In this document: piece by piece, positions 1 to 8,361 of the stretch
Position numbering within the stretch: the first letter of the stretch is position 1
Layout: each line of letters starts with the position of its first letter
Source: Nitrospira sp.
GTDB taxonomy: Bacteria > Nitrospirota > Nitrospiria > Nitrospirales > Nitrospiraceae
NCBI GenBank assembly: GCA_020697375.1
Contig: JAJFBJ010000067.1
Span: 1 to 30,628, forward strand
Direction of reading: 5' to 3'
Length of the DNA stretch: 30,628 bases
The notes under the pieces: generated by a model
Seen by the model: the letters and a program-made list of their open reading frames with translations, nothing else
Databases searched by the model: none
What the model was told of the DNA's origin: nothing
Program-made: the position numbers and the translations under genes

Positions 1-2
1 GC

Positions 3-479
3 CCTTTCCATTGCAACGACTGCTGGACGCTGAAGCCGGGAGAACGACAGCAACTGCCGCAACATCAAGCGCAACGTTATCGTCGCGGACAGCATGAGCG
101 AGGTCCTCGCCCGCACAAGAATCCCTTCATAAAAAAATCCAACCGCCACGGCGGCGGAACCAGATCGTCCTCGCGACATGCGCTCTCGATGGGAGGCTTC
201 GAGCGAACCGTGGAAGGTTGGCAAGTTCGCACCGTCGACGGGGACACGATTCGTTACGGCACGGACCGCATCCGCATTCGCGGCTACAACGCCCCTGAGC
301 TGTCGGAACCGGGCGGATGGGATGCGGCATTCCGGCTGGAGCGGCTGCTACAGGAAGGGACGATCAACATCGTCCCGCACGGCCACGATGTCTATGGCCG
401 AACCCTGGCCGATGTCTTCGTGAACGGGCAAAACGTGGCGGAGGTGATGAGGGAGGAAGGGTTTGGACGGAGGGGGTAA
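3..479 (+). CDS. Staphylococcal-nuclease-like (thermonuclease family) protein, 5' end possibly outside window
   Basis: The C-terminal 96 residues (from an ATG at 189) carry the SNase fold signature: VDGDTIRY, then RIRIRGYNAPEL (the R and E that flank the metal/phosphate site), then DVYGRTLADVFVNG with the second catalytic Arg. Known members cleave nucleic acids in a calcium-dependent way. The frame stays open from base 3 without a stop, and this upstream part contains a Cys pair (CNDC) and many basic residues, so the gene may begin before the window. The ATG at 189 is the other possible start. The domain is short, ending soon after the catalytic Arg, like minimal plasmid-type SNases. It lies directly before insertion-sequence remains, so it may be mobile cargo. 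Confidence 0.7.
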   Translation, partial: PFHCNDCWTLKPGERQQLPQHQAQRYRRGQHERGPRPHKNPFIKKSNRHGGGTRSSSRHALSMGGFERTVEGWQVRTVDGDTIRYGTDRIRIRGYNAPELSEPGGWDAAFRLERLLQEGTINIVPHGHDVYGRTLADVFVNGQNVAEVMREEGFGRRG

Positions 480-529
480 GACCTTGCCGGGCAACTTCAT
501 CATTCGTCACCATGTTAGTGGAAGTTTGA

Positions 530-1190
530 CCTTCCCCCGATTTTACAGACACCTCCATAAGGAGGAGAATGATGAAATCGGAGGGCAGCATGGCAGTACA
601 CACACGACGTCAGTATCCCGAGAAGTTTAAGCAGGAGGCCGTGCGGTTGGTGCGGGACTCAGCTCGTCCCGTGGCCCAGGTGGCACGGGACTGAGGGATT
701 CAGAGAGCCTGCTGTATCGCTGGCGCACCCAGCACCGGCAGGCCGAGGCTCAGGGCACCACCCGAGCCGTCCAACGCACCGAGGCCGAGGACCTCACGCA
801 TCTGAAGCGGGAGCTGGTGCGCGTGACTCAGGGGCGGGATTTTTCAAAGGTGCGGCGGCGTTCTTCGCGCGGGAGTCGCCATGAGATGCCGCGCGATTCA
901 AGAACAGGACCGTCGCTATCCGATCCGGCTCATGTGCCGGGCCCTCGCCGTGTCCCCCGCAGGGTATTACGCCTGGCGGGATCGACCGGAGAGCCGCCGG
1001 GCCAGGCAGAACCGAACAGGGGTCGCCACCCATCCGAGTGATTCACCGAGCGTCCCGCGAGACCTACGGGAGTCTCAGCATTTGGGATGCGTTGAACAAG
1101 CAGGGGCATGACGTCGGCAAACATCCCGTGGCCCGACTCATGCGCCAGGCGGGCCTCCGGGCCAAGACCGTGAAGAAGTGGTGGCCCATC
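530..1190 (+). mobile_element. Degenerate IS3-family insertion sequence (orfA plus 5' part of orfB)
   Basis: From about 574 a frame reads HTRRQYPEKFKQEAVRLV, typical of the helix-turn-helix orfA of IS3-family elements, but it hits a TGA after VARD. The end of orfA (KGAAAFFARES-like) can only be recovered by changing frame near 830. orfB follows as MRCRAIQEQDRRYPIRLMC and SPAGYYAWRDRPESRRAR (881 onward), then another frameshift near 1030 to IHRASRETYGS, VARLMRQAGLRAKTVKKW. Similarity stops near 1190, before the DDE catalytic domain. The element therefore has several frameshifts and has lost its 3' half; it cannot encode an active transposase. A related orfA relic lies near 12,355. Confidence 0.85.
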
Positions 1191-1309
1191 GCTGTCCCGT
1201 TGGAGAATCGTGACGAATACAAGCCGAAGCCGTACGGCGATGGGATACGAGCCGAAATTGCGACAGCCAAAGAGTCACTGTCAGGTCGCCAAACTATGCT
1301 ACTGGGCTG

Positions 1310-1731
1310 CCCGCAGAAACGGAGATTTCTATCTGTTGCAGAGCCTGTTTGAAGACATGCATGACGAGAAGCTTGTTTTCTTCAACACCCGGATCGTCCG
1401 CGTAGCCGAAGCGTTGATGTTCGCGTCGAATCTCTATACGAACCTTGGCGCGTCACCCGATGCGAACCTTAGCGTGCGCGTCTGCCACGAGGGTCTTGCT
1501 AGCAGAACATTGACAAGCGCTGGCGGCAATCGGCACGTATTCCCACGGGTAAGCCGCGAGTCCACTTCTGAATCTGAGGTTGTTGTCATGTTGGACAAGA
1601 TGCGCGAAACGCTAGTGGACGACGTCAGCAGAATTGTCGAGCCGATGTTCATGTTGTTCGAGTTCCAGGAGTTTGCCGAGTCGATCTATACAGATATCGT
1701 GCGGCGGTTCGAGAAGGGCGAAACATCGTGA
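1310..1731 (+). pseudogene. C-terminal fragment of an ATP-binding regulator-like protein (possibly Schlafen/AlbA_2 type)
   Basis: An open frame from 1210 to 1731 changes character near 1310. The last 140 residues (GDFYLLQSLFEDMHDEKLVF, then FFNTRIVRVAEALMF, MLDKMRETLVDDV, FEFQEFAESIYTDIVRRFE) look like a conserved protein end, while the first 30 residues look like junk made by the junction with the truncated IS3 element. I associate this end with large AlbA_2/Schlafen-type ATP-binding proteins, but only from memory. The usual N-terminal domains are absent, so it is read as a 5'-truncated gene. An attC-like site begins 25 bases after the stop, which suggests the fragment is the tail of an integron cassette. 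Confidence 0.5.
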
Positions 1732-1756
1732 CCGTCAGTGCCGCAACAGCAATGAA

Positions 1757-1814
1757 GCCGAACCCTTCGTTCCAGCGGACCGCCTTCGGCGGCCGCTGAA
1801 CTCAAACGTTAGGC
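1757..1814 (+). other. Integron attC-like recombination site (59-base element)
   Basis: An imperfect 58-bp palindrome ends in GTTAGGC (1808-1814), which fits the R' consensus GTTRRRY. The left arm starts with GCCGAAC (1757-1763), which pairs with R' except for one base. Inside, TTC 1770-1772 pairs with GAA 1798-1800, AGCGG 1774-1778 with CCGCT 1793-1797, and CCGCC 1780-1784 with GGCGG 1788-1792 around a 3-base loop. Single unpaired bases at 1773 and 1779 resemble the extrahelical bases that orient attC folding. The site lies just after a stop codon, where a cassette attC belongs. No integrase gene or second attC is visible here. Confidence 0.65.
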
Positions 1815-1924
1815 ATCCCTACAAGGTGAACATCGTATGATACTCAAGACCCGTGAACGGCCTTCACCGACACAGTCCCTCGGTAAGGTGGCCATCCAGG
1901 AACCGCGAGTAAGATGACCGACAG

Positions 1925-2362
1925 ATGAGAATACCCTGTCTCCTCACGATGCTCGCCGCACTGATGTTGATCTCCTGCGTCTCTTCCCCTTCGCCTGAAG
2001 AGGCGAGCCGACTCGCCGAGAAGAATCGTTGGGAACTCGCTCGCTGGGGTGATCATCAGGTTCCGCTTGGCGACAATGGGGAGCCCGTCATCCTTGCATT
2101 CAAAGATGGAAGGACGTCTGGTCATGCGGGCTGCAATCGTTATGCTGCCGGCGTCACCTTTGGCCCCGCCGCGGGTGAAGTGAAAGTATCCCACGGAATG
2201 ACGACGCGCATGGCCTGCGAGCCCCAGCGTATGGAATTCGAGGCCGCATTCATTCGAGCATTTGAAGCGTCAACGCGTTATCGTCTTACGGGTGAGAGCT
2301 TGTCATTCGAGAGCGACATCGCCCCACCGCTTGAATTTTACCGGCGCCCTCTCGAACGATAA
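1925..2362 (+). CDS. META-domain lipoprotein (HslJ-like)
   Basis: The 145-aa product starts with a lipoprotein signal: hydrophobic stretch and lipobox LISC with Cys18. The remainder is a META/HslJ domain: NRWELARW at the start of the fold, SGHAGCNRYAAGVTF with the conserved GCNRY core, MTTRMAC, and FEAAFIRAFEASTRYRLTGESL near the end. Members are envelope proteins linked in some bacteria to heat-shock or novobiocin tolerance; the molecular activity is unclear. The domain is complete and the length is usual. It begins about 110 bp after the attC-like site, with no second attC after it, so cassette membership is not shown. No strong ribosome binding site precedes the ATG. Confidence 0.85.
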   Translation: MRIPCLLTMLAALMLISCVSSPSPEEASRLAEKNRWELARWGDHQVPLGDNGEPVILAFKDGRTSGHAGCNRYAAGVTFGPAAGEVKVSHGMTTRMACEPQRMEFEAAFIRAFEASTRYRLTGESLSFESDIAPPLEFYRRPLER

Positions 2363-2434
2363 GACCTCTCTCGAATCCCTCTTGCCGATACTGGCTCCGT
2401 TTGATTCTCACCCTCTTCTGATTTTCCTACAACC

Positions 2435-2474
2435 GTATCTCTTCCGATACGACTCGGTATCTCTTCTGATACCG
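2435..2474. repeat. Two tandem short hairpin repeats
   Basis: The 16-base unit GTATCTCTTCYGATAC occurs twice (2436-2451 and 2458-2473), each a small inverted repeat with GTATC/GATAC arms and flanking bases that extend the pairing (C...G and G...C). Spacing is 22 bases. They lie between the META lipoprotein and the next gene and could act on transcript ends, but neither is followed by a T-run. Confidence 0.5.
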
Positions 2475-2613
2475 ATCTGATCGCCCCCGGACCCATTTCT
2501 TCTGTGCTGCTCCCAAATTTTTCAGAACCAGCATCCATCGTTGCGTCATTTCCCGTCCACATCCAGGCATCGGTCTTGCTCTCTAAATTGGATGAGAACT
2601 GGGATTACGCACC

Positions 2614-3204
2614 ATGACAAACATGATCGTAAAAGCATTCCTCGCTGCTGGATTACCCGCGGCGGTACTGTCCGGTGGCGACTGTGTTCTTTCTCGCGCG
2701 AGTGATCGAATGCCCGTGGGGAATCAGCCGACCCAAACGAAGCAGGATATACCCAAGCCGCTGAACCTTCGTTGGCTCGGCTACGGAGTAGAAGCAGCCT
2801 TGGCATTCTGGACCAAGCTCGGAGAGGTGGGACGCCAGGCTGAGACGCGATTCCTCTTTCTGGGTTTACTCTTTCCACTCTTTTATGGAGGAGCACTCGC
2901 AGCCAGCCTATGGTGGGTCTGGGTGACGTTGGGGCAACCTTTCCCTCCAGTCTGGATCGCAGCGCCGCTAGTCATAATACTGATGGCCGACTGGACTGAA
3001 AACCTGATCCAACTGGCGCAGCTTCGTCACTACGTATCCTCCAATGAAGGGCGCTTTCCAGCCCTTTGGATCCAGGTTTCCAGCTTCGCGACGATCATCA
3101 AGCTGTGCCTCATGGTCGGCCTCTATGCGGGCCTGATCGGACTCGTCGTGAAGATGGTCTTCGTCCTTTCAGCTCGGCGAATAGTGGCGGACGCCACGGA
3201 ATGA
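2614..3204 (+). CDS. Unknown integral membrane protein
   Basis: A 196-aa product that I do not recognise by name. Three hydrophobic segments are seen at about residues 88-112 (FLGLLFPLFYGGALAASLWW), 118-130 (PVWIAAPLVIILMADW) and 155-186 (FATIIKLCLMVGLYAGLIGL). A DWTEN motif closes the second segment; such an acidic motif followed by Asn occurs in several unnamed bacterial membrane proteins. The first 45 residues are poorly hydrophobic and may not belong to the protein; a GTG within the MPVGN region near 2713 is another possible start. Just downstream and on the opposite strand is an IS110 relic that abuts its end, so the final residues may have been altered by that insertion. Confidence 0.6.
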   Translation: MTNMIVKAFLAAGLPAAVLSGGDCVLSRASDRMPVGNQPTQTKQDIPKPLNLRWLGYGVEAALAFWTKLGEVGRQAETRFLFLGLLFPLFYGGALAASLWWVWVTLGQPFPPVWIAAPLVIILMADWTENLIQLAQLRHYVSSNEGRFPALWIQVSSFATIIKLCLMVGLYAGLIGLVVKMVFVLSARRIVADATE

Positions 3205-3226
3205 AATGCAAGCCCGACTCCTCTCG

Positions 3227-3400
3227 CCACTCGGTCCGCTGTTCCTTCTGCATCGCATTGAAGATCGCGAGCCACTTACGCATGCAAGAGGATAGCGTCA
3301 CCATCTTCACACTGCCCTTGGCGCACAGGCGCTGATACGCCCGAATCACGAAATTCAAGCGGACACCCACCACAGCGGTCATATTCCACTCCGCTCGCAC
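3227..3400 (-). mobile_element. IS110/IS116/IS902-family transposase C-terminal relic
   Basis: On the minus strand about 50 residues match the end of IS110-type transposases: AVVGVRLNFVIRAYQRL, LCAKGSVKMVTLSSCMRKWL and AIFNAMQKEQRTEW correspond to the conserved 'np-irafy-rL-a-GK-kkvAl-AcmRKLL-ilNaM' end. Upstream of it (higher coordinates) the frame loses similarity and no DEDD catalytic part is found, and the reading frame runs on past the usual stop. The element is a fragment and inactive. Confidence 0.75.
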
Positions 3401-4126
3401 CTAAATCTGTCCACATACCCTTCGTTTTGTATCAGGTGCCGATGTCTCGGTTCAGCAGGACGACTACGAACACGCGACAATTTGCTGGGAAGTCGAGATC
3501 CCTAAATCGGGGAGATCGGCCCGGACAGTTCCGTGACCTTGGGCAGATGCCCGGTGCGCTCCAACCGGCCTCCTTGATGACGCAAGATGGGAATTTGCCG
3601 GATGGTCTGTTTGATGCCATCCTCGGCTCGCCACTTCGGCCGTCAACCAGGGTGAAGTCACGCTGTATCAAACTTTTCATTGTCACCCGGATGCTCCACT
3701 CAGTCGCTTGCAGTTCTGAACCCGTCAACAGTGACAATGGTGAAAACTCGTCACAAGATCTGGTGATTACCTCATGACTCCCGGAACCTGCGCATAGCCT
3801 GGGTAGCACATGCGTGGAGTTCCCCTGTGACCAGGCTGCATCCCCGACCTGAGTTACATGTTGTGGCCTGGCCCTTCGACGACATCGCATGAGGACGGTT
3901 GCCAGGAATTCCGTTGAGCAGAGGCTGGTCGAGGGAAAACAGCCTGTCATAACAATTATGGTTGTCGGCGAGGTCGAGGTCCTGATTCGGTTCATAGATG
4001 TTCCTGAATCAGGGTTTTCTGAATGGTCTGAGGGTAGGCACGGAAGAAGGTTCTTGAGGCGATACGGCCCGGTTCGATTGCAAACACTCCTCCAGTGCGG
4101 GTAGTCTAAACTCGACCACACGAATC
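3401..4126. other. Gene-free stretch
   Basis: About 730 bases with no protein I can support. Open frames on both strands (for example 3432-4139 minus) are rich in Arg/Ser/Pro and lack recognisable motifs, ribosome binding sites or codon-pattern support. The stretch lies between an IS110 relic and the DUF6655 lipoprotein and is probably decayed sequence. Confidence 0.5.
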
Positions 4127-4133
4127 GGGAGAA
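4127..4133 (+). promoter_or_regulatory. Ribosome binding site pointing to an ATT start
   Basis: GGGAGAA ends five bases before an in-frame ATT at 4139, while the first ATG of the lipoprotein lies 30 bases later at 4169 with no comparable site. If used, the ATT start adds THRYRTAFH to the signal peptide. Confidence 0.35.
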
Positions 4134-4168
4134 CAGCAATTACACACCGGTATCGAACCGCTTTTCAC

Positions 4169-4783
4169 ATGGTCGCCATGCTCCTGCTCTTTGCAGGATG
4201 CTCGATTGAGCAGGAAATCTCACGCACGCCCCGTACGGCCGTCGAGCAACTTTTGCTGACCTCTGCAGTCGAGCGGGCCTTGACGAATCTGACGCTGACA
4301 CTTCCCCTCAAAGCCGACCTGCATCTCGAAGTCAGCGGGTTTTATATCGATCGCGCGCGGCTGACCATGCGGGATCAGACGTCTGGTGTCGTGCAGGACC
4401 CCACCGTGGATCTTCTGCTCGTGAAAGACAGCGTGGCGGTTTCGCTCGGACGAATGGGATATCGCATCAGACGCCGTGAGGATCAACCGGCCTACCTGGT
4501 AAAAATCGCCATCGAATCGCTGGGAACCATGCAAGGCTTGACCTTCGTCGGCATGCCGCCCATTCAAAGCGTCATCATTCCTTTTGCCCTTCCCGAATTG
4601 ACCCTCTACAAGCGGCAAGCCCAAGTCGGCTATGCCAGGTTACGTCTTGATGCCTTCGATAATTTTACCGGAGAGTACAAGGGATCGTCCGCGACGATCA
4701 TCGGACGTACTTATTACGACCAATACACCGCCCTGTTTTACATTATATGGATTGATACTGACTTGACGGCGGCGCCGCCGTGA
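4169..4783 (+). CDS. DUF6655-family lipoprotein
   Basis: The product has a lipobox LFAGC followed by SIEQEISRTPRTAVEQLLLT and SAVERALTNL, the conserved opening that I associate with DUF6655. The middle ...SLGRMGYRIRRREDQPAYLV and the later FVGMPPIQSVIIPFALPEL also fit that family, in which an outer-membrane-anchored, mixed alpha/beta domain of unknown role is expected. From the ATG at 4169 the signal peptide is only ten residues before Cys and has no positive charge. An upstream in-frame ATT at 4139, preceded by GGGAGAA, would give a normal basic n-region (THRYR), so the annotated start is doubtful. No obvious operon partner: relics lie on both sides. Confidence 0.7.
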   Translation: MVAMLLLFAGCSIEQEISRTPRTAVEQLLLTSAVERALTNLTLTLPLKADLHLEVSGFYIDRARLTMRDQTSGVVQDPTVDLLLVKDSVAVSLGRMGYRIRRREDQPAYLVKIAIESLGTMQGLTFVGMPPIQSVIIPFALPELTLYKRQAQVGYARLRLDAFDNFTGEYKGSSATIIGRTYYDQYTALFYIIWIDTDLTAAPP

Positions 4784-4904
4784 GCATGGAACTGCTCCTC
4801 GCAGGTGACTGCTCTTCACATGCAACAGTGCCATTGCATGATCGAACGAAGTGGCGGTCGTGACTCATGGTCAGCGATGTCTTACGCGGCCTACCAACGA
4901 TATT

Positions 4905-5756
4905 CATACGGCTTCCCATTCGTAACTCGTTTCGATCTTCAACTTGGGCAAGAACCAGTTCTTGCTTTCAGTTACCAGCGCACGCAACTCGTCTGCTGCT
5001 TTTGCAAATCCGTGACTCTCAAGTCTTTCCCTGGGTAGAGCAAAGCCTGAACGCGACTACAATGCTTTGGCGCTATCGAGAGCTCGTCCAATACCGTGGG
5101 CAGCCGCCTTTCGCCGGGGCAATATTCCCAGTTGAGAGCGAACAGTACCTACATCACGGCATACAGCACCTGCCGTATGATTTCATCTATCTACTGGCTG
5201 TCCACCCGCTCGACTGCAATCCGGCAATGAAAGTTATCCGGCCAGAATGCAGCCTCCCTTTGTGAATCGATCGAGGATTGCCCGCCGCAGTGGTTCGGGA
5301 TAGGTTCGTACGATTCCCTTCTAACATGCCAATATCCATGGGGGTGGTCCATAACCTGACTCGTCTGCACATCCCCAAGCACGCCATAGTCGAAGAACCC
5401 CCTAACCATCCACGCCACATACTCCTGCCTAATCTGTCCCTGCATGCAGGATGCGAGTGTGTCTTCGACCTGTTGCATATTTCGCAGCCAGCATTCCACA
5501 CGGCAGCCTTGCTATGAAAGATCGGTTCCACCTTCAATGAAAGGGTCTTCCCATCCCCATGAATTGACCTCTGACGTTTGAATGGGCTTCTGGGCGACCA
5601 ATTCGCTTCGCTGCGGGCCAGGCTGAATATGGTGAGCGAATACATATACACCCAGATCTGACAATACGTCATGGTTCCCTTTGCATAGGAACCGCCGATG
5701 GCGATCCGGTACGGACCAACGCAGAATTTCCGCAGGACCGGCAACAGAGCGGACAT
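4905..5756 (-). pseudogene. Broken nucleotidyltransferase-domain gene (DUF4037-like)
   Basis: Read on the minus strand from ATG 5756: MSALLPVLRKFCVGPYRIAI then GGSYAKGT, the GS motif of Pol-beta-type nucleotidyltransferases. Near 5670 the frame must shift to continue as HDVLSDLGVYVFAHHI. There the second catalytic Asp of the expected SDLD is Gly. The same frame then runs with a TAG near 5510, ECWLRNMQQVEDTLASCMQG, FFDYGVLGDVQTSQVMDHPH, FWPDNFHCRIAVERVDSQ, a TAG, IDEIIRQVLYAV, another TAG, and VLFALNWEYCPGERRLPTVL. A final frameshift near 4975 restores LRALVTESKNWFLPKLKIET and the natural stop at 4905. At least two frameshifts, three internal stops and a lost catalytic residue make this a dead gene of about 284 codons. 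Confidence 0.8.
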
Positions 5757-5817
5757 GAGGAGTCAGGTGTTTTCATATTTGTCGTGGAACAGCGATGAGG
5801 ATGGCCTGACCTGGACG

Positions 5818-6330
5818 TGCTAGCGCGACACATCAAAAATTTCTCAAAGCAGTCGAAGGGAGCGTTCCGACGCGGAAAGAAGACTTTTCCAACGCGGTCA
5901 TAGCCGAGACATTCATACAAGGCCAACGCTCCGCTGTTGCCGGTATACGCATCAAGACGGATGGAGGCAATGCCCCGGTTCCGCGCAAAATCCTCCGTAA
6001 ATTCCATGAGAGCATGTCCAATGCCACGTCGCTGCTGATCTGGATGCACGCATAGCCGATGGACGACCAGTGCCCGACCGCTCGTGCAACGCCATGGTAG
6101 CGGATCATACTCTTCGGGTTGGAGGTCGTCCAGACAGACCGATCTATCCATGTTTCCTTCTCGCGAGTTGCGAATAAGCTTCGCATCCTGATGTCGTCCT
6201 CCACCAACCGAAGGTTCGGATAGATCTCGTCCCACTGGTAAATTCCACGAGCCCGCATGCCCTCGATACAGACGGTAACCAGTCTCATGATGGCCGGTGT
6301 ATCACAAAGTCCTGCCTGTTCAATGAACAT
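5818..6330 (-). pseudogene. Frameshifted GNAT N-acetyltransferase
   Basis: From ATG 6330 the minus strand reads MFIEQAGLCDTPAIMRLVTV and ARGIYQWDEIYPNLRLVEDD, a typical GNAT start. Near 6150 the frame must change, after which CLDDLQPEEYDPLPWR, VVHRLCVHPDQQRRGIGHAL (the acetyl-CoA-binding R/Q-x-x-G-x-G/A loop), SIRLDAYTGNSGALALYECL and FDCFEKFL complete the fold. Neither frame alone makes a whole domain. The second frame also runs past the expected end into the neighbouring nucleotidyltransferase relic. The two decayed genes are adjacent and in the same direction, so they were probably one operon. A sequencing error could explain this one shift, but the neighbour's many lesions favour true decay. 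Confidence 0.8.
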
Positions 6331-6532
6331 AGCTGGCCAAAAACAGAGCTCCGAAAGGTCGGAAGGCAGACTGCATCCTATGACGATTCCGTCGTCTCGC
6401 ACAAAATTCTGAAGCGGTTGGATCTTACGTTTAGCAACTACCCAAGATTGCCATGAACGTATGAGCCGATCACCACGCCGATCTTATCCATTAAACTGCA
6501 AACCGCTGAACCAACACACCCTGGAGATTATC

Positions 6533-6694
6533 ATGGCTCCATACCGCTCCCACACCCACAATAGCATCGACCCATACGTCCGTTTCGGCAAACCTGTATG
6601 CGACACAAGGATCACAGTCAGCGGCGTCCTCAGTTATCTCGGGGCTCGCATTCCGGAATCAGAAGTCCTTTCCAGTTCTTCGGCTCATCCATGA
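6533..6694 (+). pseudogene. DUF433 protein fragment (antitoxin-like)
   Basis: ATG 6533 follows a GGAGA site. The frame encodes YVRFGKPVCDTRITVSGVLS then YLGARIPESEVL, the first half of a DUF433 domain (RFGKP..GTRI.V..VLSYL). It then runs into SSSSAHP and stops, so the second half with the helical end is missing; I could not recover it in another frame. DUF433 proteins are commonly small antitoxin-like partners of PIN-fold toxins; no partner is visible downstream. 54 codons, likely non-functional. Confidence 0.65.
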
Positions 6695-7072
6695 AACACC
6701 TACGCCGCTGATTAAGTCATCTTCCTGCTCTGGGTGTTGGATAACGCCGACGACCAAGCCTTGCCGAACCACTCGCACTCATTCCCTCGAGCATGACCGG
6801 TGCAGGAAACCACGGAACATTCGACCCAAACGCTTATCCCTGTGCAAAAGTTTGCTCTTTGCTTGGCAACTCATCCGTCTTCCCCAATACTGTCTTAAGA
6901 CTTGCGTTCCTGTAGAAGGAGAACGCTCGATGAGTCCTGCGAGGGTGTTCATCTATAGGTTTCGCAACCATAGGTCACGCTGAAACCGGGCCACCAAACC
7001 GTCCTTATTCATCATTTAGCCGCAAAAGGCAGTGGTGGTTGAACCTTGTCCCACCATGATCGAAGCGAACAA
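6695..7072. other. Gene-free stretch before the SGNH hydrolase
   Basis: About 380 bases with no supported gene. The first part may be the decayed rest of the DUF433 gene. The last 150 bases probably carry the promoter of the SGNH gene, but I see no convincing -35/-10 pair. Confidence 0.4.
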
Positions 7073-8332
7073 ATGACGCAGCAACGCAACAGAATCACCA
7101 CGATCCTGATCGGATTTGCCATCACCACTGTAGGACTCCTGAGTCTTGAAGGCCTGTCCCGAGTCCTCGTGACGGTGCACGCAGACCTGTCGCCGACCGC
7201 GCCTGACTGGTATCAGTACGCTTCCGACGTAGGCTGGGAACGGCGGCCTCATTTCAAAGGGCTCGTCGCGGGAGAATTGCGGCAGCACGAGCACGCTCGA
7301 TACCTCCGCGAGTTCGATGATCAAGGATTTTTTACCGTCGATACGGCGCAGATTCACAATACGGCGCATAAACGCATCCTCGCGATCGGTGACTCCAATA
7401 CATTCGGTTGGGGCGTGCCGACCCAGAGTTCGTTTTCCGAAGTGTTGGACGACCTTCGCCAGGACGCAGATGTCATCAACCTGGGAGTGAGTGGTTATAC
7501 GTCGTTTCAGGGATACGAAACGTTGGTCAAGCATTTCGATCGAGTACGCCCGGATCTCCTCATTGCGTCGTTCGGCTTCAACGATCGGCGTGTCGTGTCG
7601 TCGGAAGCCGCTGCCGACAGCCGGGAAAAGTTTGAGCGAGACGCGCTGTCGCATCAGTTCGATCTTGTCCGTGGAAAGGTCTATCTATATCGGATGATAC
7701 AGAGCGTCATGTCCAAGGTAGGCCTGCTCAAGAGTGGCGGTAAAACTGACCTCCTCATCGACCTGAGACGCGCCAGGACACGTGTCTCGCCCGAGCAGTA
7801 CCGGCAGAATCTGGAACGCATTGCACGGTTCTGTCAGGAGCGGCATGTGCCGGTGCTGTTCGTCGTGTTCCAGGACAATCCGACTCACTCCGAACATCTG
7901 CGGGCAGGCATCTCCCATCTGAACAATGGGCGGTATGAACAAGCCGAGACGGAACTGCGCGTTGCGGTCACTATGGATAATTGGTTTTCTGATCTGGCTA
8001 GGAAATATCTGGCCATCGTCTTGGAACATCGAGGGGCTTCGGAAGAAGCGACGTCGGTGGCGACCCTTTCTTTACCGGCCTCGAGAATGACGCACGGCGG
8101 GAAACCGATCCGCCTCGATACCGAATACAACGAGATTGTGCGCACCGTCGCTCGTGAATATGGCACGACCATCGTCGAAGCCGGACAGGCGCTCGCGAAG
8201 GATGCCAGCCAGTATTTAGACCTGGCCCATCCGGATGAACGAGGGCACCGCCTCATCGCGAAGCTATTGAATCACGCCCTCGACGGTCTCATGCATGCGT
8301 CTCAGGTTGCGGTTCATCCGCCAACCAACTGA
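7073..8332 (+). CDS. Membrane-anchored SGNH/GDSL hydrolase with an inserted TPR-like segment
   Basis: After one N-terminal transmembrane helix (TTILIGFAITTVGLLSLEGL) the protein has the SGNH blocks in order: AIGDSNTFGWG with the nucleophile Ser (about residue 108), NLGVSGYTS, FGFNDRR with the oxyanion Asn, and DLAHPDERGH with the catalytic Asp/His pair near the end. Between blocks III and V, about residues 277-330, a helical stretch LNNGRYEQAETELRVAV looks like a tetratricopeptide repeat. Such proteins are often envelope O-acetyl esterases or acetyltransferases. The first possible start is a TTG at 7046, but the ATG at 7073 leaves a better signal anchor. A relic of a second copy follows immediately. 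Its substrate cannot be told. Confidence 0.8.
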   Translation: MTQQRNRITTILIGFAITTVGLLSLEGLSRVLVTVHADLSPTAPDWYQYASDVGWERRPHFKGLVAGELRQHEHARYLREFDDQGFFTVDTAQIHNTAHKRILAIGDSNTFGWGVPTQSSFSEVLDDLRQDADVINLGVSGYTSFQGYETLVKHFDRVRPDLLIASFGFNDRRVVSSEAAADSREKFERDALSHQFDLVRGKVYLYRMIQSVMSKVGLLKSGGKTDLLIDLRRARTRVSPEQYRQNLERIARFCQERHVPVLFVVFQDNPTHSEHLRAGISHLNNGRYEQAETELRVAVTMDNWFSDLARKYLAIVLEHRGASEEATSVATLSLPASRMTHGGKPIRLDTEYNEIVRTVAREYGTTIVEAGQALAKDASQYLDLAHPDERGHRLIAKLLNHALDGLMHASQVAVHPPTN

Positions 8333-8361
8333 AAGGGATCCTGCCGATAACATTCGCTTGC

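Noticed and set aside
3432..4139. Long minus-strand open frame of 235 codons
   Set aside because: Composition is atypical for a protein (many Arg, Ser, Cys), no motif is recognisable and no ribosome binding site was seen; it covers a relic region.
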